Source: CAZRDB01 sp964598695
Lineage (GTDB): Bacteria > Armatimonadota > Zipacnadia > UBA1398
Reading direction: 5' to 3'
DNA: 56,235 nucleotides
Assembly: GCA_964598695.1 (NCBI GenBank)
Contig: CAZRDB010000008.1
Span: 1-56,235 of the forward strand
Shown here piece after piece: positions 1-8,150 of the stretch (position 1 is the first letter of the stretch; each line of letters opens with the position of its first letter). The notes beneath the pieces were generated by a model. That model was given only the letters and a program-made list of their open reading frames with translations, made no database searches and had not been told where the DNA came from. The position numbers and the translations under genes were made by a program.

Positions 1-20
1 CGTTTTATCTCGATTCGTAA

Positions 21-206
21 TCACTCAACATCTCCTCGTAGGTTATCGACGGCGTAGCCGCCCATGCCGCCCACACCGATCACGGCGGCCCGGAGCTTCT
101 GGCCCTGCGCGCGTGCCGCGGTGGGGATGATGTACGGGAGCGCGAAGGCGGCCCCCGCGGCGGCGGCCGAGTTCTTGAGGAACGTACGACGGGTGATCCT
201 GGGCAT
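21..206 (-). CDS. Truncated Tat-exported Gfo/Idh/MocA-family oxidoreductase
   Basis: The 61-residue product begins with a twin-arginine signal (MPRITRRTFLKNSAAAAG) followed by an Ala-rich hydrophobic stretch and an AQG cleavage region. It runs into the first Rossmann strand, AAVIGVGGMGGYAVDNL, where the NAD(P)-binding GxGxxG motif is visible. Family members are usually 350-450 residues, so only the N-terminus is present. The ATG at 206 has an AGGAGG box 8 bases upstream. A TGA at 21-23 ends the frame. The outermost 50 bases or so are less GC-rich than the rest, so the stop could reflect poor sequence at the scaffold end rather than a true mutation. In this family, Tat-exported members oxidise sugars in the periplasm, which would suit the adjacent glycosidases. 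Confidence 0.75.
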   Translation of the reverse strand: MPRITRRTFLKNSAAAAGAAFALPYIIPTAARAQGQKLRAAVIGVGGMGGYAVDNLRGDVE

Positions 207-400
207 CGTTGTGGCACCTCCTGGAAGTGCTGTTCGGCCCGCCGAGGCCGGCCACCTGTCGCCCGGGCGGCGGGAGGGCTGTGCCGGCGCCGCGCGGAAT
301 GCGCCAGGGCGTGTTCGGCGCCCGTGCCCCCCCGCACGTCGCGGACGGCGTGGGGTACCGAACGCCTCGGCCAGCCGCGGCACTCGAAGGGACGATCCCG

Positions 401-1966
401 ATGCTCTGCAGCTTCGCACTCGCGCTGGCGGCCGTCTCGGCGCCACCCTCGGAGGCAGCCTCGGTCTGGCAGCGGTGGGAGCAGGCACTCACCGCCGGGG
501 AGCGGTACGACAACCCCTACGCCGACGTCACGCTCCGCGTGGTCTACACGGGGCCGCACGGCGAGGAGATCCGGGCCTACGGCTTCTGGGACGGCGACTC
601 CACCTTCCGCATCCGGTGCGCCTTCCCGAGCGCCGGCGAGTGGGGCTGGCGCACCGAGTGCTCCAACCCCGACGATGCCGGCCTCCACGCGCAGTCGGGC
701 AGGGTACGCGTCGGCCCGGGCGGCGACGAGGACAACCCCATCCGCCGGCACGGCTTCCTCCGCGTGAGCGACGACCGGCGCTCGCTGTGCCACGCCGACG
801 GCGCCCCGTTCCTGTGGATCGGCGACACCGCCTGGGCCGGCCCGATGCGGAGCACGGCCGAGGAGTGGGAGGAGTACCTCGCCGACCGCGCCGCCAAGCG
901 CTTCACCGTCATCCAGGTCAGTGGGGCGTCGTGGTGGGCCGGATCGGCGAACCGAGCGGGCGATCGGCCGTTCCTGGACGAGGGCATCCGCCAGTGGAAC
1001 CCGACGTTCTGGCAGGAGTACGAGCGCCGGATCGAGCGTGCCAACGAGAGGGGCTTCGCCGTGATGCTGGTCGGGCTCATGGAGCCGGTGGAGCGCTACC
1101 CCGACTCCGACGACGCCTGCCTCTTCGCGCGCAACCTCGTGGCGCGTCTGTTCGGCGACTGCGTCGTCTTCTCGCCGAGTTTCGACAGCGGCTTCATGGA
1201 GCTGGGCAATGATGTCGGGCGTGCGACCCGCGACGCGACCGCTGTCCACCTCATCACGCAGCACCCCGGCACCCCGAGTGGCCACGAGACCAACGACATC
1301 ATCGAGCGCTACTTCGACGAGCCCTACCTCGACTTCGCCGGCGACCAGTCCGGCCACAACGGGGGCGACCGCGAGCGGTGCGCCCGCCAGGCGATGGAGT
1401 GGAACCTGCACCTGTACCGGCGTGCGCCGCACAAGCCGGTGGTGAACCTCGAGGCGATGTACGACGTGGGAGGCGACCGAGGGGCCTTCAACGGGGACGA
1501 CGCCCGCTCGCTGGGCTGGCGCTCCTGGCTCTCGGGCGCGATGGGCTACACCTATGGGACCGATCTCTACCAGTGGATCACCGATGAGGCCAGTCCCGCC
1601 TACTGGAGGACCCAGATGCTGCAGGAGAGCGCGGGCCAGATGACGGTGCTCCGCGACGTCCTCTCCGAGCTGCCGTGGTGGCGGCTCACCCCCGGCCACG
1701 AGCGCCTGCGGGGGGAGCCGGAGGCGTACGTCGAGCGTGCCGCCCTGGCGCTCACGGACGACGCGAGCGTGGTCCTCGCCTACCTGCCGGATGACCGCGC
1801 CCGTACGCTCGACCTCTCCGAGCTGCCTCTCGCCTCATGGCACGCCACGTGGGTGAACCCGCGCAGCGGAGAGCGGCTGGACGGGCCGGACGTCGACGCT
1901 GCCGAGCCGGTGACGCTCACCCCGCCGGCGCCCGGCGACTGGGTGCTCCTGCTCCGCGGACGGTGA
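401..1966 (+). CDS. Secreted DUF5060/DUF4038-type glycoside hydrolase
   Basis: A 521-residue protein. The ATG at 401 is chosen because it has AAGGGA about 8 bases upstream and opens directly into a signal peptide (MLCSFALALAAVSAPPSEA). Residues about 20-120 form a DUF5060-like beta-sandwich (VTLRVVYTG, then YGFWDGDSTFRIRCAFPS and GEWGWRTE). Residues about 125-430 form the apiosidase-like DUF4038 barrel (GFLRVSDD, FLWIGDTAW, FTVIQVSG). The last 90 residues resemble the beta-sandwich usual at the end of these enzymes (AYLPDD to WVNPRSGERL). Related enzymes remove side chains from plant or algal polysaccharides; the substrate here is unknown. It starts a co-directional series of four secreted or Tat-exported genes. 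Confidence 0.8.
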   Translation: MLCSFALALAAVSAPPSEAASVWQRWEQALTAGERYDNPYADVTLRVVYTGPHGEEIRAYGFWDGDSTFRIRCAFPSAGEWGWRTECSNPDDAGLHAQSGRVRVGPGGDEDNPIRRHGFLRVSDDRRSLCHADGAPFLWIGDTAWAGPMRSTAEEWEEYLADRAAKRFTVIQVSGASWWAGSANRAGDRPFLDEGIRQWNPTFWQEYERRIERANERGFAVMLVGLMEPVERYPDSDDACLFARNLVARLFGDCVVFSPSFDSGFMELGNDVGRATRDATAVHLITQHPGTPSGHETNDIIERYFDEPYLDFAGDQSGHNGGDRERCARQAMEWNLHLYRRAPHKPVVNLEAMYDVGGDRGAFNGDDARSLGWRSWLSGAMGYTYGTDLYQWITDEASPAYWRTQMLQESAGQMTVLRDVLSELPWWRLTPGHERLRGEPEAYVERAALALTDDASVVLAYLPDDRARTLDLSELPLASWHATWVNPRSGERLDGPDVDAAEPVTLTPPAPGDWVLLLRGR

Positions 1967-2039
1967 TCGGGGCCACGGCACCGGAACCCCCCGGCCTCGC
2001 GACCGTCCGATAGGCAGCGCCCGACAGGAGGAGCCATCG

Positions 2040-3026
2040 ATGGATCGGAACAGGACGCCGCGCACGCGACGGGACTTCCTCCGCTACGCGGCCGGCGCGG
2101 CCGGCCTGTGCGGTCTGGCCGCCCTGCCGAGGCGCGCGAGCGGCGCCGAGCCGACCGCCCGCGTCGGCCTCGCCCACCGCGCCGGTGTCCTCACGGAGAA
2201 CGGCCTCGACGCCGACGCCGTCGGCGCGATGGTCGACCGAGCCGTCGTGTGGCTCACGGGCGCCGCGTCGGCCGACAAGGCCTGGGCCTCCCTCTTCTCC
2301 TCGGATGAGGTCGTCGGCATCAAGCCCAATGGCCTCGCCGGCTGGGAGTGCTCGACCGCTCCCGAGATCGTCGCACACTGCGTCGCCCGGCTCCAGGGCG
2401 TCGGGGTGAAGCCGGGCAACATCCTCTTCTGGGAGGAGCAGCCCGTGCAACTCGCCGCCTGCGGGGTGCCGCACGACGCCCCGCCGTGGGGTGTGCGGGC
2501 TTACCTCACCCACGACCACCCGGGCGAGCCCTTCCGCCAGGGCGGGCTGGAGGATCGCCTCTTCGCGCCGCTCGAGAGGGAGGTCGACGCGATCCTCAAC
2601 CTCCCGATCCTCAAGTGTCACCCGATCTGCGGCGTGACCCTCGCGATGAAGAACCACTACGGCTCGATCCACGAGCCGGCGCGGCAGCACTACGACCAGT
2701 GCCACACCCCGATCGTCGACCTGACCGAGCTGCCGGCGCTCCGCGACCGCACGCGCCTCGTCGTGTGTGACGCCACACGCGCCCGGGTCGAGGGTCAGGC
2801 CTACGGCGAGCCCCAGTGGTTCCCGGATCTGGTCCTCGCCGCCACCGATGTCGTCGCCCACGACGCCGTCGGCGCCCGCCTGATCGAGGAGGAGCGCGCC
2901 CGGCGCGGCCTGCCCCCGCTCGCCGAGGTCGGGCTCGAGCCGCGGTACATCGCGATGGCTGCGGAGCGGGGCCTCGGCACGGCCTCGCTCGACGCGATCG
3001 AGACGGCGGTGCTCGAGATCGCCTGA
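2040..3026 (+). CDS. Tat-exported DUF362 domain protein
   Basis: A 328-residue protein with an ATG at 2040 preceded by AGGAGG. A twin-arginine signal (TRRDFLRYAAGAAGLCGLAAL) fills residues 9-30. The body matches DUF362: SSDEVVGIKPNG, then ILNLPILKCHPICGVTLAMKN, HYGSIHEPARQHYDQ and VVCDATRARVEGQA. The LKxH and MKNHYGS segments are the most characteristic. DUF362 proteins are poorly understood and some are fused to ferredoxin domains; no Fe-S cysteine cluster is visible here. Its location between two secreted glycosidases, all on one strand with short gaps, suggests a periplasmic role in the same sugar pathway. That role is inferred only from context. Confidence 0.75.
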   Translation: MDRNRTPRTRRDFLRYAAGAAGLCGLAALPRRASGAEPTARVGLAHRAGVLTENGLDADAVGAMVDRAVVWLTGAASADKAWASLFSSDEVVGIKPNGLAGWECSTAPEIVAHCVARLQGVGVKPGNILFWEEQPVQLAACGVPHDAPPWGVRAYLTHDHPGEPFRQGGLEDRLFAPLEREVDAILNLPILKCHPICGVTLAMKNHYGSIHEPARQHYDQCHTPIVDLTELPALRDRTRLVVCDATRARVEGQAYGEPQWFPDLVLAATDVVAHDAVGARLIEEERARRGLPPLAEVGLEPRYIAMAAERGLGTASLDAIETAVLEIA

Positions 3027-3061
3027 GCCCGCACGAACGCCCGCCGTGAAGGAGATCGCCC

Positions 3062-4432
3062 ATGCTCACCGTGTCCCACGCCCTGCTCGCCCTCTCGTGG
3101 CTGTGCCTCGCGCAGGGCGACCCCGGACCGGCCCGAGGGCCCCTGCGGGTGCTCCCCGCGAACCCTCGCTACTTCACCGACGACGGCGAGCGGGCGGTGC
3201 TTCTCGTCGGATCCCACACCTGGAACAGCCTGCAGGACATGGGCGAATCCGACCCCCCGCCCGCGTTCGACTGGGACGCCTACCTCGACTTCCTCACCGC
3301 CCACGGCCACAACTTCGTTCGGCTCTGGCGGTGGGAGACCACCGAGTGGGACACAGCGGCGAACCGCCAGCAGGGCACGCACCACTGCGCACCGCACCCG
3401 TGGCCGCGCTCCGGCCCCGCGGCCGCGCTCGACGGCAAGCCCCGCTTCGATCTGGCGCGATTCGATGAGGAGTTCTTCTCCCGGCTGCGCAGCCGCGTGG
3501 AGTCGGCGCGGGCCCGCGGCATCTACGTCTCGGTGATGCTCTTCGAGGGCTGGGCGCTGCAACGGGTGGACGGCGTCTGGCGCGCCCACCCCTTCAATGC
3601 CGCCAACAACGTGAGCGGCCTCGACGGCGACGTGAACGGCGACGGCCTCGGCCTCGAGATCCACGAGATGGTGAGTCCCGAGGTGCTGGCCGTCCAGGAG
3701 GCCTACGTCCGCAAGGTGATCGACACCGTCGGCGACCTCGACAACGTGCTGTACGAGATCTCGAACGAGAACCATCCAGGCTCGACCGAGTGGCAGTACC
3801 ACATGATCGAGTTCATCCGCACCTGCGAGCGTGAGAGGCCGAAGCAGCACCCGGTCGGCATGACCTTCCAGTTCCGGGGCGGCTCGAACAAGGACCTGTT
3901 CGAAAGCCCCGCCGACTGGATCTCCCCGAACCCAGTGGGCGGCTACGCCGACAAGCCGCCGGCGAGCGACGGACGCAAGGTGATCCTCACCGACACCGAC
4001 CACCTCTGGGGGATCGGCGGCAACGTCGCCTGGGCGTGGAAGAGCGTCTGCCGGGGGCTCAACCCGTTGTTCATGGATCCCTACGACGGCACGATCCTCG
4101 ACACGAGCGATCAGTGGGAGGCCGTCCGTCGTGCCATCGGCGCGGCCCGGGCGGTCTCGGAGCGCCTCGACCTCGCCGCCATGGCGCCTCTCCCCGAGCT
4201 GGCCTCGACGGGCTACTGCCTCGCGAGCCCGAGCCGCGAGTACCTCGCCTACCTACCGGATGGCGGCGCCGTGACGCTCGACCTGACCGGGGCCGACGGT
4301 CGCTTCACGGTGGAGTGGATGACCGAGACCGACGCGAGCCCCATCGTCGGCGACCCGGTGGCGGGCGGGGCTCCGTGCGCGCTCACGGCGCCCTTCGGGG
4401 GCGGCGCGATCGTGCACCTGCGGAAGGAGTAG
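3062..4432 (+). CDS. Secreted TIM-barrel glycoside hydrolase (cellulase-like superfamily)
   Basis: A 456-residue protein. The ATG at 3062 has AAGGAG 8 bases upstream and starts a signal peptide (MLTVSHALLALSWLCLAQG). The barrel contains VLLVGSHTWNSLQDMG at its first strand, GHNFVRLWRWE, a YVSVMLFEGWAL strand and VLYEISNENH, where the glutamate of NEN fits the acid/base position of clan GH-A enzymes. A second carboxylate lies around VILTDTDHLWG. The last 80 residues (EYLAYLPDGGAVTLDL to WMTETD) form the beta-sandwich that typically closes DUF4038-like enzymes. There is no DUF5060 domain, unlike the genes on either side of the block. The substrate is unknown. Confidence 0.75.
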   Translation: MLTVSHALLALSWLCLAQGDPGPARGPLRVLPANPRYFTDDGERAVLLVGSHTWNSLQDMGESDPPPAFDWDAYLDFLTAHGHNFVRLWRWETTEWDTAANRQQGTHHCAPHPWPRSGPAAALDGKPRFDLARFDEEFFSRLRSRVESARARGIYVSVMLFEGWALQRVDGVWRAHPFNAANNVSGLDGDVNGDGLGLEIHEMVSPEVLAVQEAYVRKVIDTVGDLDNVLYEISNENHPGSTEWQYHMIEFIRTCERERPKQHPVGMTFQFRGGSNKDLFESPADWISPNPVGGYADKPPASDGRKVILTDTDHLWGIGGNVAWAWKSVCRGLNPLFMDPYDGTILDTSDQWEAVRRAIGAARAVSERLDLAAMAPLPELASTGYCLASPSREYLAYLPDGGAVTLDLTGADGRFTVEWMTETDASPIVGDPVAGGAPCALTAPFGGGAIVHLRKE

Positions 4433-4436
4433 CCTC

Positions 4437-5780
4437 GTGGGGATGCTCGTGGTGTGTGCGCTCCTCGCCCCGGTGCTCGCGCCGGCGGGCCGCTCTGAGC
4501 CCGTCTCGGTCGCCCCCGCACGGGAGTTCGCCCTCGGTCAGCCCGTTCCGGGCAACGGGGGCGGCCTGTTCTGCCACGACCTCAACGCCGATGGCCGACT
4601 CGACTTCCTGGTCACCGGCGATGGCCACATTGGCGCCTACGACCACTCCGGCGTCGCCCTGTGGGGGCGTGCCTGCCCCATCGCGCTGTGGCCCTTCACC
4701 CACCACCCGAGCGCCATCGCGGGCGACCTCGACGGCGACGGCGCCGAGGAGGTCGCGTACGGCGAGGGCCCGCGCGAAGTCGTGGTCCTCGATGCCCGGA
4801 CCGGCGCGGAGGAGCGGCGGCTCGCCCTGCCCCGTGACGCCGTCGCCCTGGCGATCGCCAACCTACGCGGCCTGGGCGACCGCGACATCCTCGTGCAGTA
4901 CGACCAGACGCGGATCGCCGCGATCGCGGGCGACACCGGCGCGCTGCTGTGGGAGACCGACGCCTACCGGGGCATCGAGCACAGCCCCCTGCGACAGGCC
5001 GACCTCGACGGCGACGGGCTCGACGAGGTGGCCGGTGCGTCGATCATCGACCACGACGGCTCCTTGATGAGCGCCTGGGACCTCGGCCACGTCTACCTCT
5101 CGATGGACGGCCTCGCCATCGCCGACGTCGTGCCCGGCCTTCCGCTCGAGGTCGTGCTGGCCGAGCAGAACGGCGCCCGCTCGCACACCGATGTCGTCAA
5201 CGCCGAGCGGATCGTCTTCCGGGCGCTCAACCCCTGGGACTGGGAGGATCCGGACAAGGTCGCCGTGGGCGATTTCGACCCCGGCCGGCCGGGCCTCGAG
5301 ATCTTCAACCGCTCCTCCGGCGGCGACGGAACCGCCCGGCGGGGCGATGAGGAGCCCTTCGCGAATGAGGAGGCGCCGTGGGTTCTCGACGCGGAGGGAG
5401 AGCTGCTCGGCAAGTACTACGTCAACGACCACAAGCCCGCGTGGTGGACCGGCCATGGGCTCGAGGAGGTCTGCCGGATCGACTGGGATGGCGACCCCGC
5501 CGACGAGATCGCCGGCAAGGAGCGCCACACCAACGGCGCCGGGGCGATCGTCGCGCCGCTCACGGGCGAGTTCCTCGTAGTCCTCCCGGGCCAGGCGGTG
5601 CGCCTCTATGTCGTCGACCTCGAGGGCGACGCCCGCGAGGAGATCGTGACGCTCGACGAGACGGGGACGGTGCGCGTGTTCGCCAACGCCGACCCCAACC
5701 CGCACCCGGCCCGGTTGTCGCCGTGGGCCGTGCAGCACTACCGCCGGCAGAAGCAGAACTGGAACTACTACTCCCCGTAG
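4437..5780 (+). CDS. Secreted FG-GAP/VCBS-type beta-propeller protein
   Basis: A 447-residue protein. The GTG at 4437 is only 4 bases after the preceding stop, and AAGGAG at the end of the previous gene serves as its ribosome site, so the two are probably translationally coupled. A short signal peptide is followed by repeated calcium-loop motifs: DLNADGRLDFLV, DLDGDGAEEVAYG, DLDGDGLDEVAGA and later DLEGDAREEIVTL. These are the blade signatures of FG-GAP and rhamnogalacturonan-lyase-like propellers. The C-terminus (VFANADP to QNWNYYSP) matches the usual end of such proteins in environmental polysaccharide degraders. It could be a lyase or a non-catalytic binding protein; no catalytic residue could be assigned. 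Confidence 0.7.
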   Translation: MGMLVVCALLAPVLAPAGRSEPVSVAPAREFALGQPVPGNGGGLFCHDLNADGRLDFLVTGDGHIGAYDHSGVALWGRACPIALWPFTHHPSAIAGDLDGDGAEEVAYGEGPREVVVLDARTGAEERRLALPRDAVALAIANLRGLGDRDILVQYDQTRIAAIAGDTGALLWETDAYRGIEHSPLRQADLDGDGLDEVAGASIIDHDGSLMSAWDLGHVYLSMDGLAIADVVPGLPLEVVLAEQNGARSHTDVVNAERIVFRALNPWDWEDPDKVAVGDFDPGRPGLEIFNRSSGGDGTARRGDEEPFANEEAPWVLDAEGELLGKYYVNDHKPAWWTGHGLEEVCRIDWDGDPADEIAGKERHTNGAGAIVAPLTGEFLVVLPGQAVRLYVVDLEGDAREEIVTLDETGTVRVFANADPNPHPARLSPWAVQHYRRQKQNWNYYSP

Positions 5781-5801
5781 TGCCCTGAGGAGGCCCCCGC
5801 G

Positions 5802-8132
5802 ATGTCGATCGCCCTGACCGCGATGCTCTGCCTGGCAAGCGCCACGACCACACAGCCCGAGGTCGCCTTCACGCAGTCGACGGCCGAGGTCGAGGCCTAC
5901 GAGTTCGTCGAGGTCACTGCCGAGGTGGCCGCCCCAGCCGCGAACCCCTTCACCGATGCGCAGCTCACCGGGACCTTCGCGCGGGAGGGAGAGCCACCCC
6001 GCGCGGTCGACGGCTTCTGCGACTCGCAGGACGGCCGCGTCTTCCGGATCCGGTTCATGCCGACCGAGGCCGGGACGTACCGCTTCGCGGTGACCTATGG
6101 CCAGGGCGACGCGTCGCGCTCCTGGGAGGGCGGCTTCCGCGCGATCGCGGGCGGCCGCAAGGGCCTCGTCCGGGTCGACCCCGCACACCCGAGCCACTTC
6201 CTGTGGGAGGGGACCGGCGAGCACTACTTCTGGAACGCCACCACCACGTACTTCCTCCTCGGGTGGGACGACGAGACGATCCGGCAGTCGCTCGATCGCC
6301 TGGACGCGCTCGGGGTCAATCGAGTCCGGGCCGCGCTCGTCGGCCGTGTCGAGAACGGGCAGGCGTGGTTCGAGAACGTCTACCCGACCGAGCGGTTCCG
6401 CTTCACGCTGTGCCCGTGGCTCGCCGAGCGACCCGACGACGTCGCCCACCCGGGGATCGACCTCACGCGGTTCGATGTGGCCTACTGGCAGAAGGTCGAC
6501 CGGATGCTTGCCCACGCGCGCGCCCTCGACCTCGTGGTCTCGGTCGTCTTCTACGTCGACGGCGCCCGTCCGGGCGCCGATCCCTTCGGCAAGGAGAACG
6601 CCGGCGGGCCCGACGAGCAGCGCTACTACCGGTACGCGGCGGCCCGCCTCGCGCCCTACTCCAACGTGATGTGGGACCTCGCGAACGAGTACCGGTTCTT
6701 CCGCGACAACGCCTGGGCCGAGCGGATGGGGCCCTTCCTGCGCGGATGCGACCCCTACGACCACCTCGCCTCGATCCACGGCTTCGGCGACTTCCAGTTC
6801 CGGGAGGCGGCCTGGGTCGACTTCGCCATGTACCAGGAGTGGGATGAGGGCGGCGGCTACCCGTTCATGCTCGGCAACCGGCGCCAGCAAGCGGCGACGG
6901 GCCGCGCCATGCCGCAGGTCAACGAGGAGTACGGCTACGAGGACCACTATCCCCGGGGCTGGGGGGGCAACCGCGTCGCCCCGGCGCGCTCGGCCGACAA
7001 CCGCCGCCGGATCGCCTGGGGGATCTCGATGGCCGGCTGCTACCAGACCGCCGGCGAGCGCGCCGACCGCGGGACAGGCTGGGGGCCCGACAGCGGCGGA
7101 GGCTGGATCAACGGCCGCGGCGATGACGCGATGACGCTCTTCCTCGGCTACGGCCACATGGTCGACTTCTTCACCTCGTTCCCCTGGTGGGAGCTGGAGC
7201 CGGACGACGGCTTCCTCGAGGCCGGGCAGGGCGGGCCCGCTCGCACCGCGCTCACCCACCTCGTCTACACGCGCCGGGCCGACGGGGACGCGACGCTCTA
7301 TGTGGATGGCGAACCGGTCGCGCACGGCGCCGTGCCGGGCGAGCCGACCAACTGGGACCCCGGCTTCCGCCTCGCTCTCGGCAACGAGCTGACCGGCGAC
7401 CGGCCGTGGCTCGGCGCCTACCGCCGCGTTGCGCTCTACGCCAGCGCGCTCGGCGAGGAAGACGTCCGACGGGCGTACGAGGCCGGGCCGGGCGGCGAGG
7501 CCGCTGCGGGCGCGATCGCCCTCTACACCTTCGCCGACCGCGGGCCGCTCGTGCGCGACACGTCGGGCGTGGGCGAGCCGCTCGACCTCCCCATCGCCGA
7601 CCCGGCCTCGGTCACCTGGCTGCCCGACGGTGGGCTCGAGCTGCGGCACGCCACGCGGATCGCAAGCGAGGCGCCTGCCACGAAGATCATCGAGGCCGTC
7701 GGCGCGAGTGGCGCGCTGACCATCGAGGCCTGGGTGACCCCCGCGAACGCGACGCAGGCGGGGCCGGCACGCATCGTGACGCTCTCCCGCGATCCCGGCG
7801 AACGGAACGTCACCCTCGGGCAGGATGGCGCGGGCTACCTCGTCCGCCTCCGCACGACCGCGACCAGCGCGAACGGTGAGCCGCCGATCGCGACGCCCGG
7901 TGGGGCCGGCGCGTTGCCGACCGCGATGGGGCTCAGAGCCCCCGATGGCTCTCGGGCCGTCGCCTACCTGCCGGCGGGGGGCTCGGTCGCGGTGCGGTCG
8001 GGCACGCTGGCCGCGGGGCTCGCGGCGCGCTGGTACAACCCCCGCGCCGGCGTGTGGTCGCCGGCGACGGCCGACGGTGAGGGGCGCTACACGGCGCCCG
8101 ACGGGGAGGACTGGGCGCTCCTGCTGGAGTGA
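5802..8132 (+). CDS. Secreted DUF5060/DUF4038-type glycoside hydrolase with permuted LamG insert
   Basis: A 776-residue protein with an ATG at 5802 behind a GAGGAGG box. Residues about 20-120 are DUF5060 (FRIRFMPTEAGTYRFAVTYG). Residues about 125-470 are the barrel (HYFWNATTTYFLLGWDDETI, VMWDLANEYRFF, VNEEYGYEDHYP), with ANE and NEE glutamates as catalytic candidates. Residues about 479-701 are a LamG/concanavalin-like domain in swapped order: the C-terminal half (ALTHLVYTRRADGDATLYVD to GDRPWLGAYRRVALYASAL) comes before the N-terminal half (ALYTFADRGPLVRDTSG to TIEAWVTPAN and IVTLSRDPG). The final 75 residues (AVAYLPAGGSVAV to WYNPRAGVW) are the usual closing beta-sandwich. The frame is open throughout. 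It ends 18 bases before the convergent next gene. Confidence 0.8.
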   Translation: MSIALTAMLCLASATTTQPEVAFTQSTAEVEAYEFVEVTAEVAAPAANPFTDAQLTGTFAREGEPPRAVDGFCDSQDGRVFRIRFMPTEAGTYRFAVTYGQGDASRSWEGGFRAIAGGRKGLVRVDPAHPSHFLWEGTGEHYFWNATTTYFLLGWDDETIRQSLDRLDALGVNRVRAALVGRVENGQAWFENVYPTERFRFTLCPWLAERPDDVAHPGIDLTRFDVAYWQKVDRMLAHARALDLVVSVVFYVDGARPGADPFGKENAGGPDEQRYYRYAAARLAPYSNVMWDLANEYRFFRDNAWAERMGPFLRGCDPYDHLASIHGFGDFQFREAAWVDFAMYQEWDEGGGYPFMLGNRRQQAATGRAMPQVNEEYGYEDHYPRGWGGNRVAPARSADNRRRIAWGISMAGCYQTAGERADRGTGWGPDSGGGWINGRGDDAMTLFLGYGHMVDFFTSFPWWELEPDDGFLEAGQGGPARTALTHLVYTRRADGDATLYVDGEPVAHGAVPGEPTNWDPGFRLALGNELTGDRPWLGAYRRVALYASALGEEDVRRAYEAGPGGEAAAGAIALYTFADRGPLVRDTSGVGEPLDLPIADPASVTWLPDGGLELRHATRIASEAPATKIIEAVGASGALTIEAWVTPANATQAGPARIVTLSRDPGERNVTLGQDGAGYLVRLRTTATSANGEPPIATPGGAGALPTAMGLRAPDGSRAVAYLPAGGSVAVRSGTLAAGLAARWYNPRAGVWSPATADGEGRYTAPDGEDWALLLE

Positions 8133-8150
8133 GCGCAGCGCCGACCTCCG

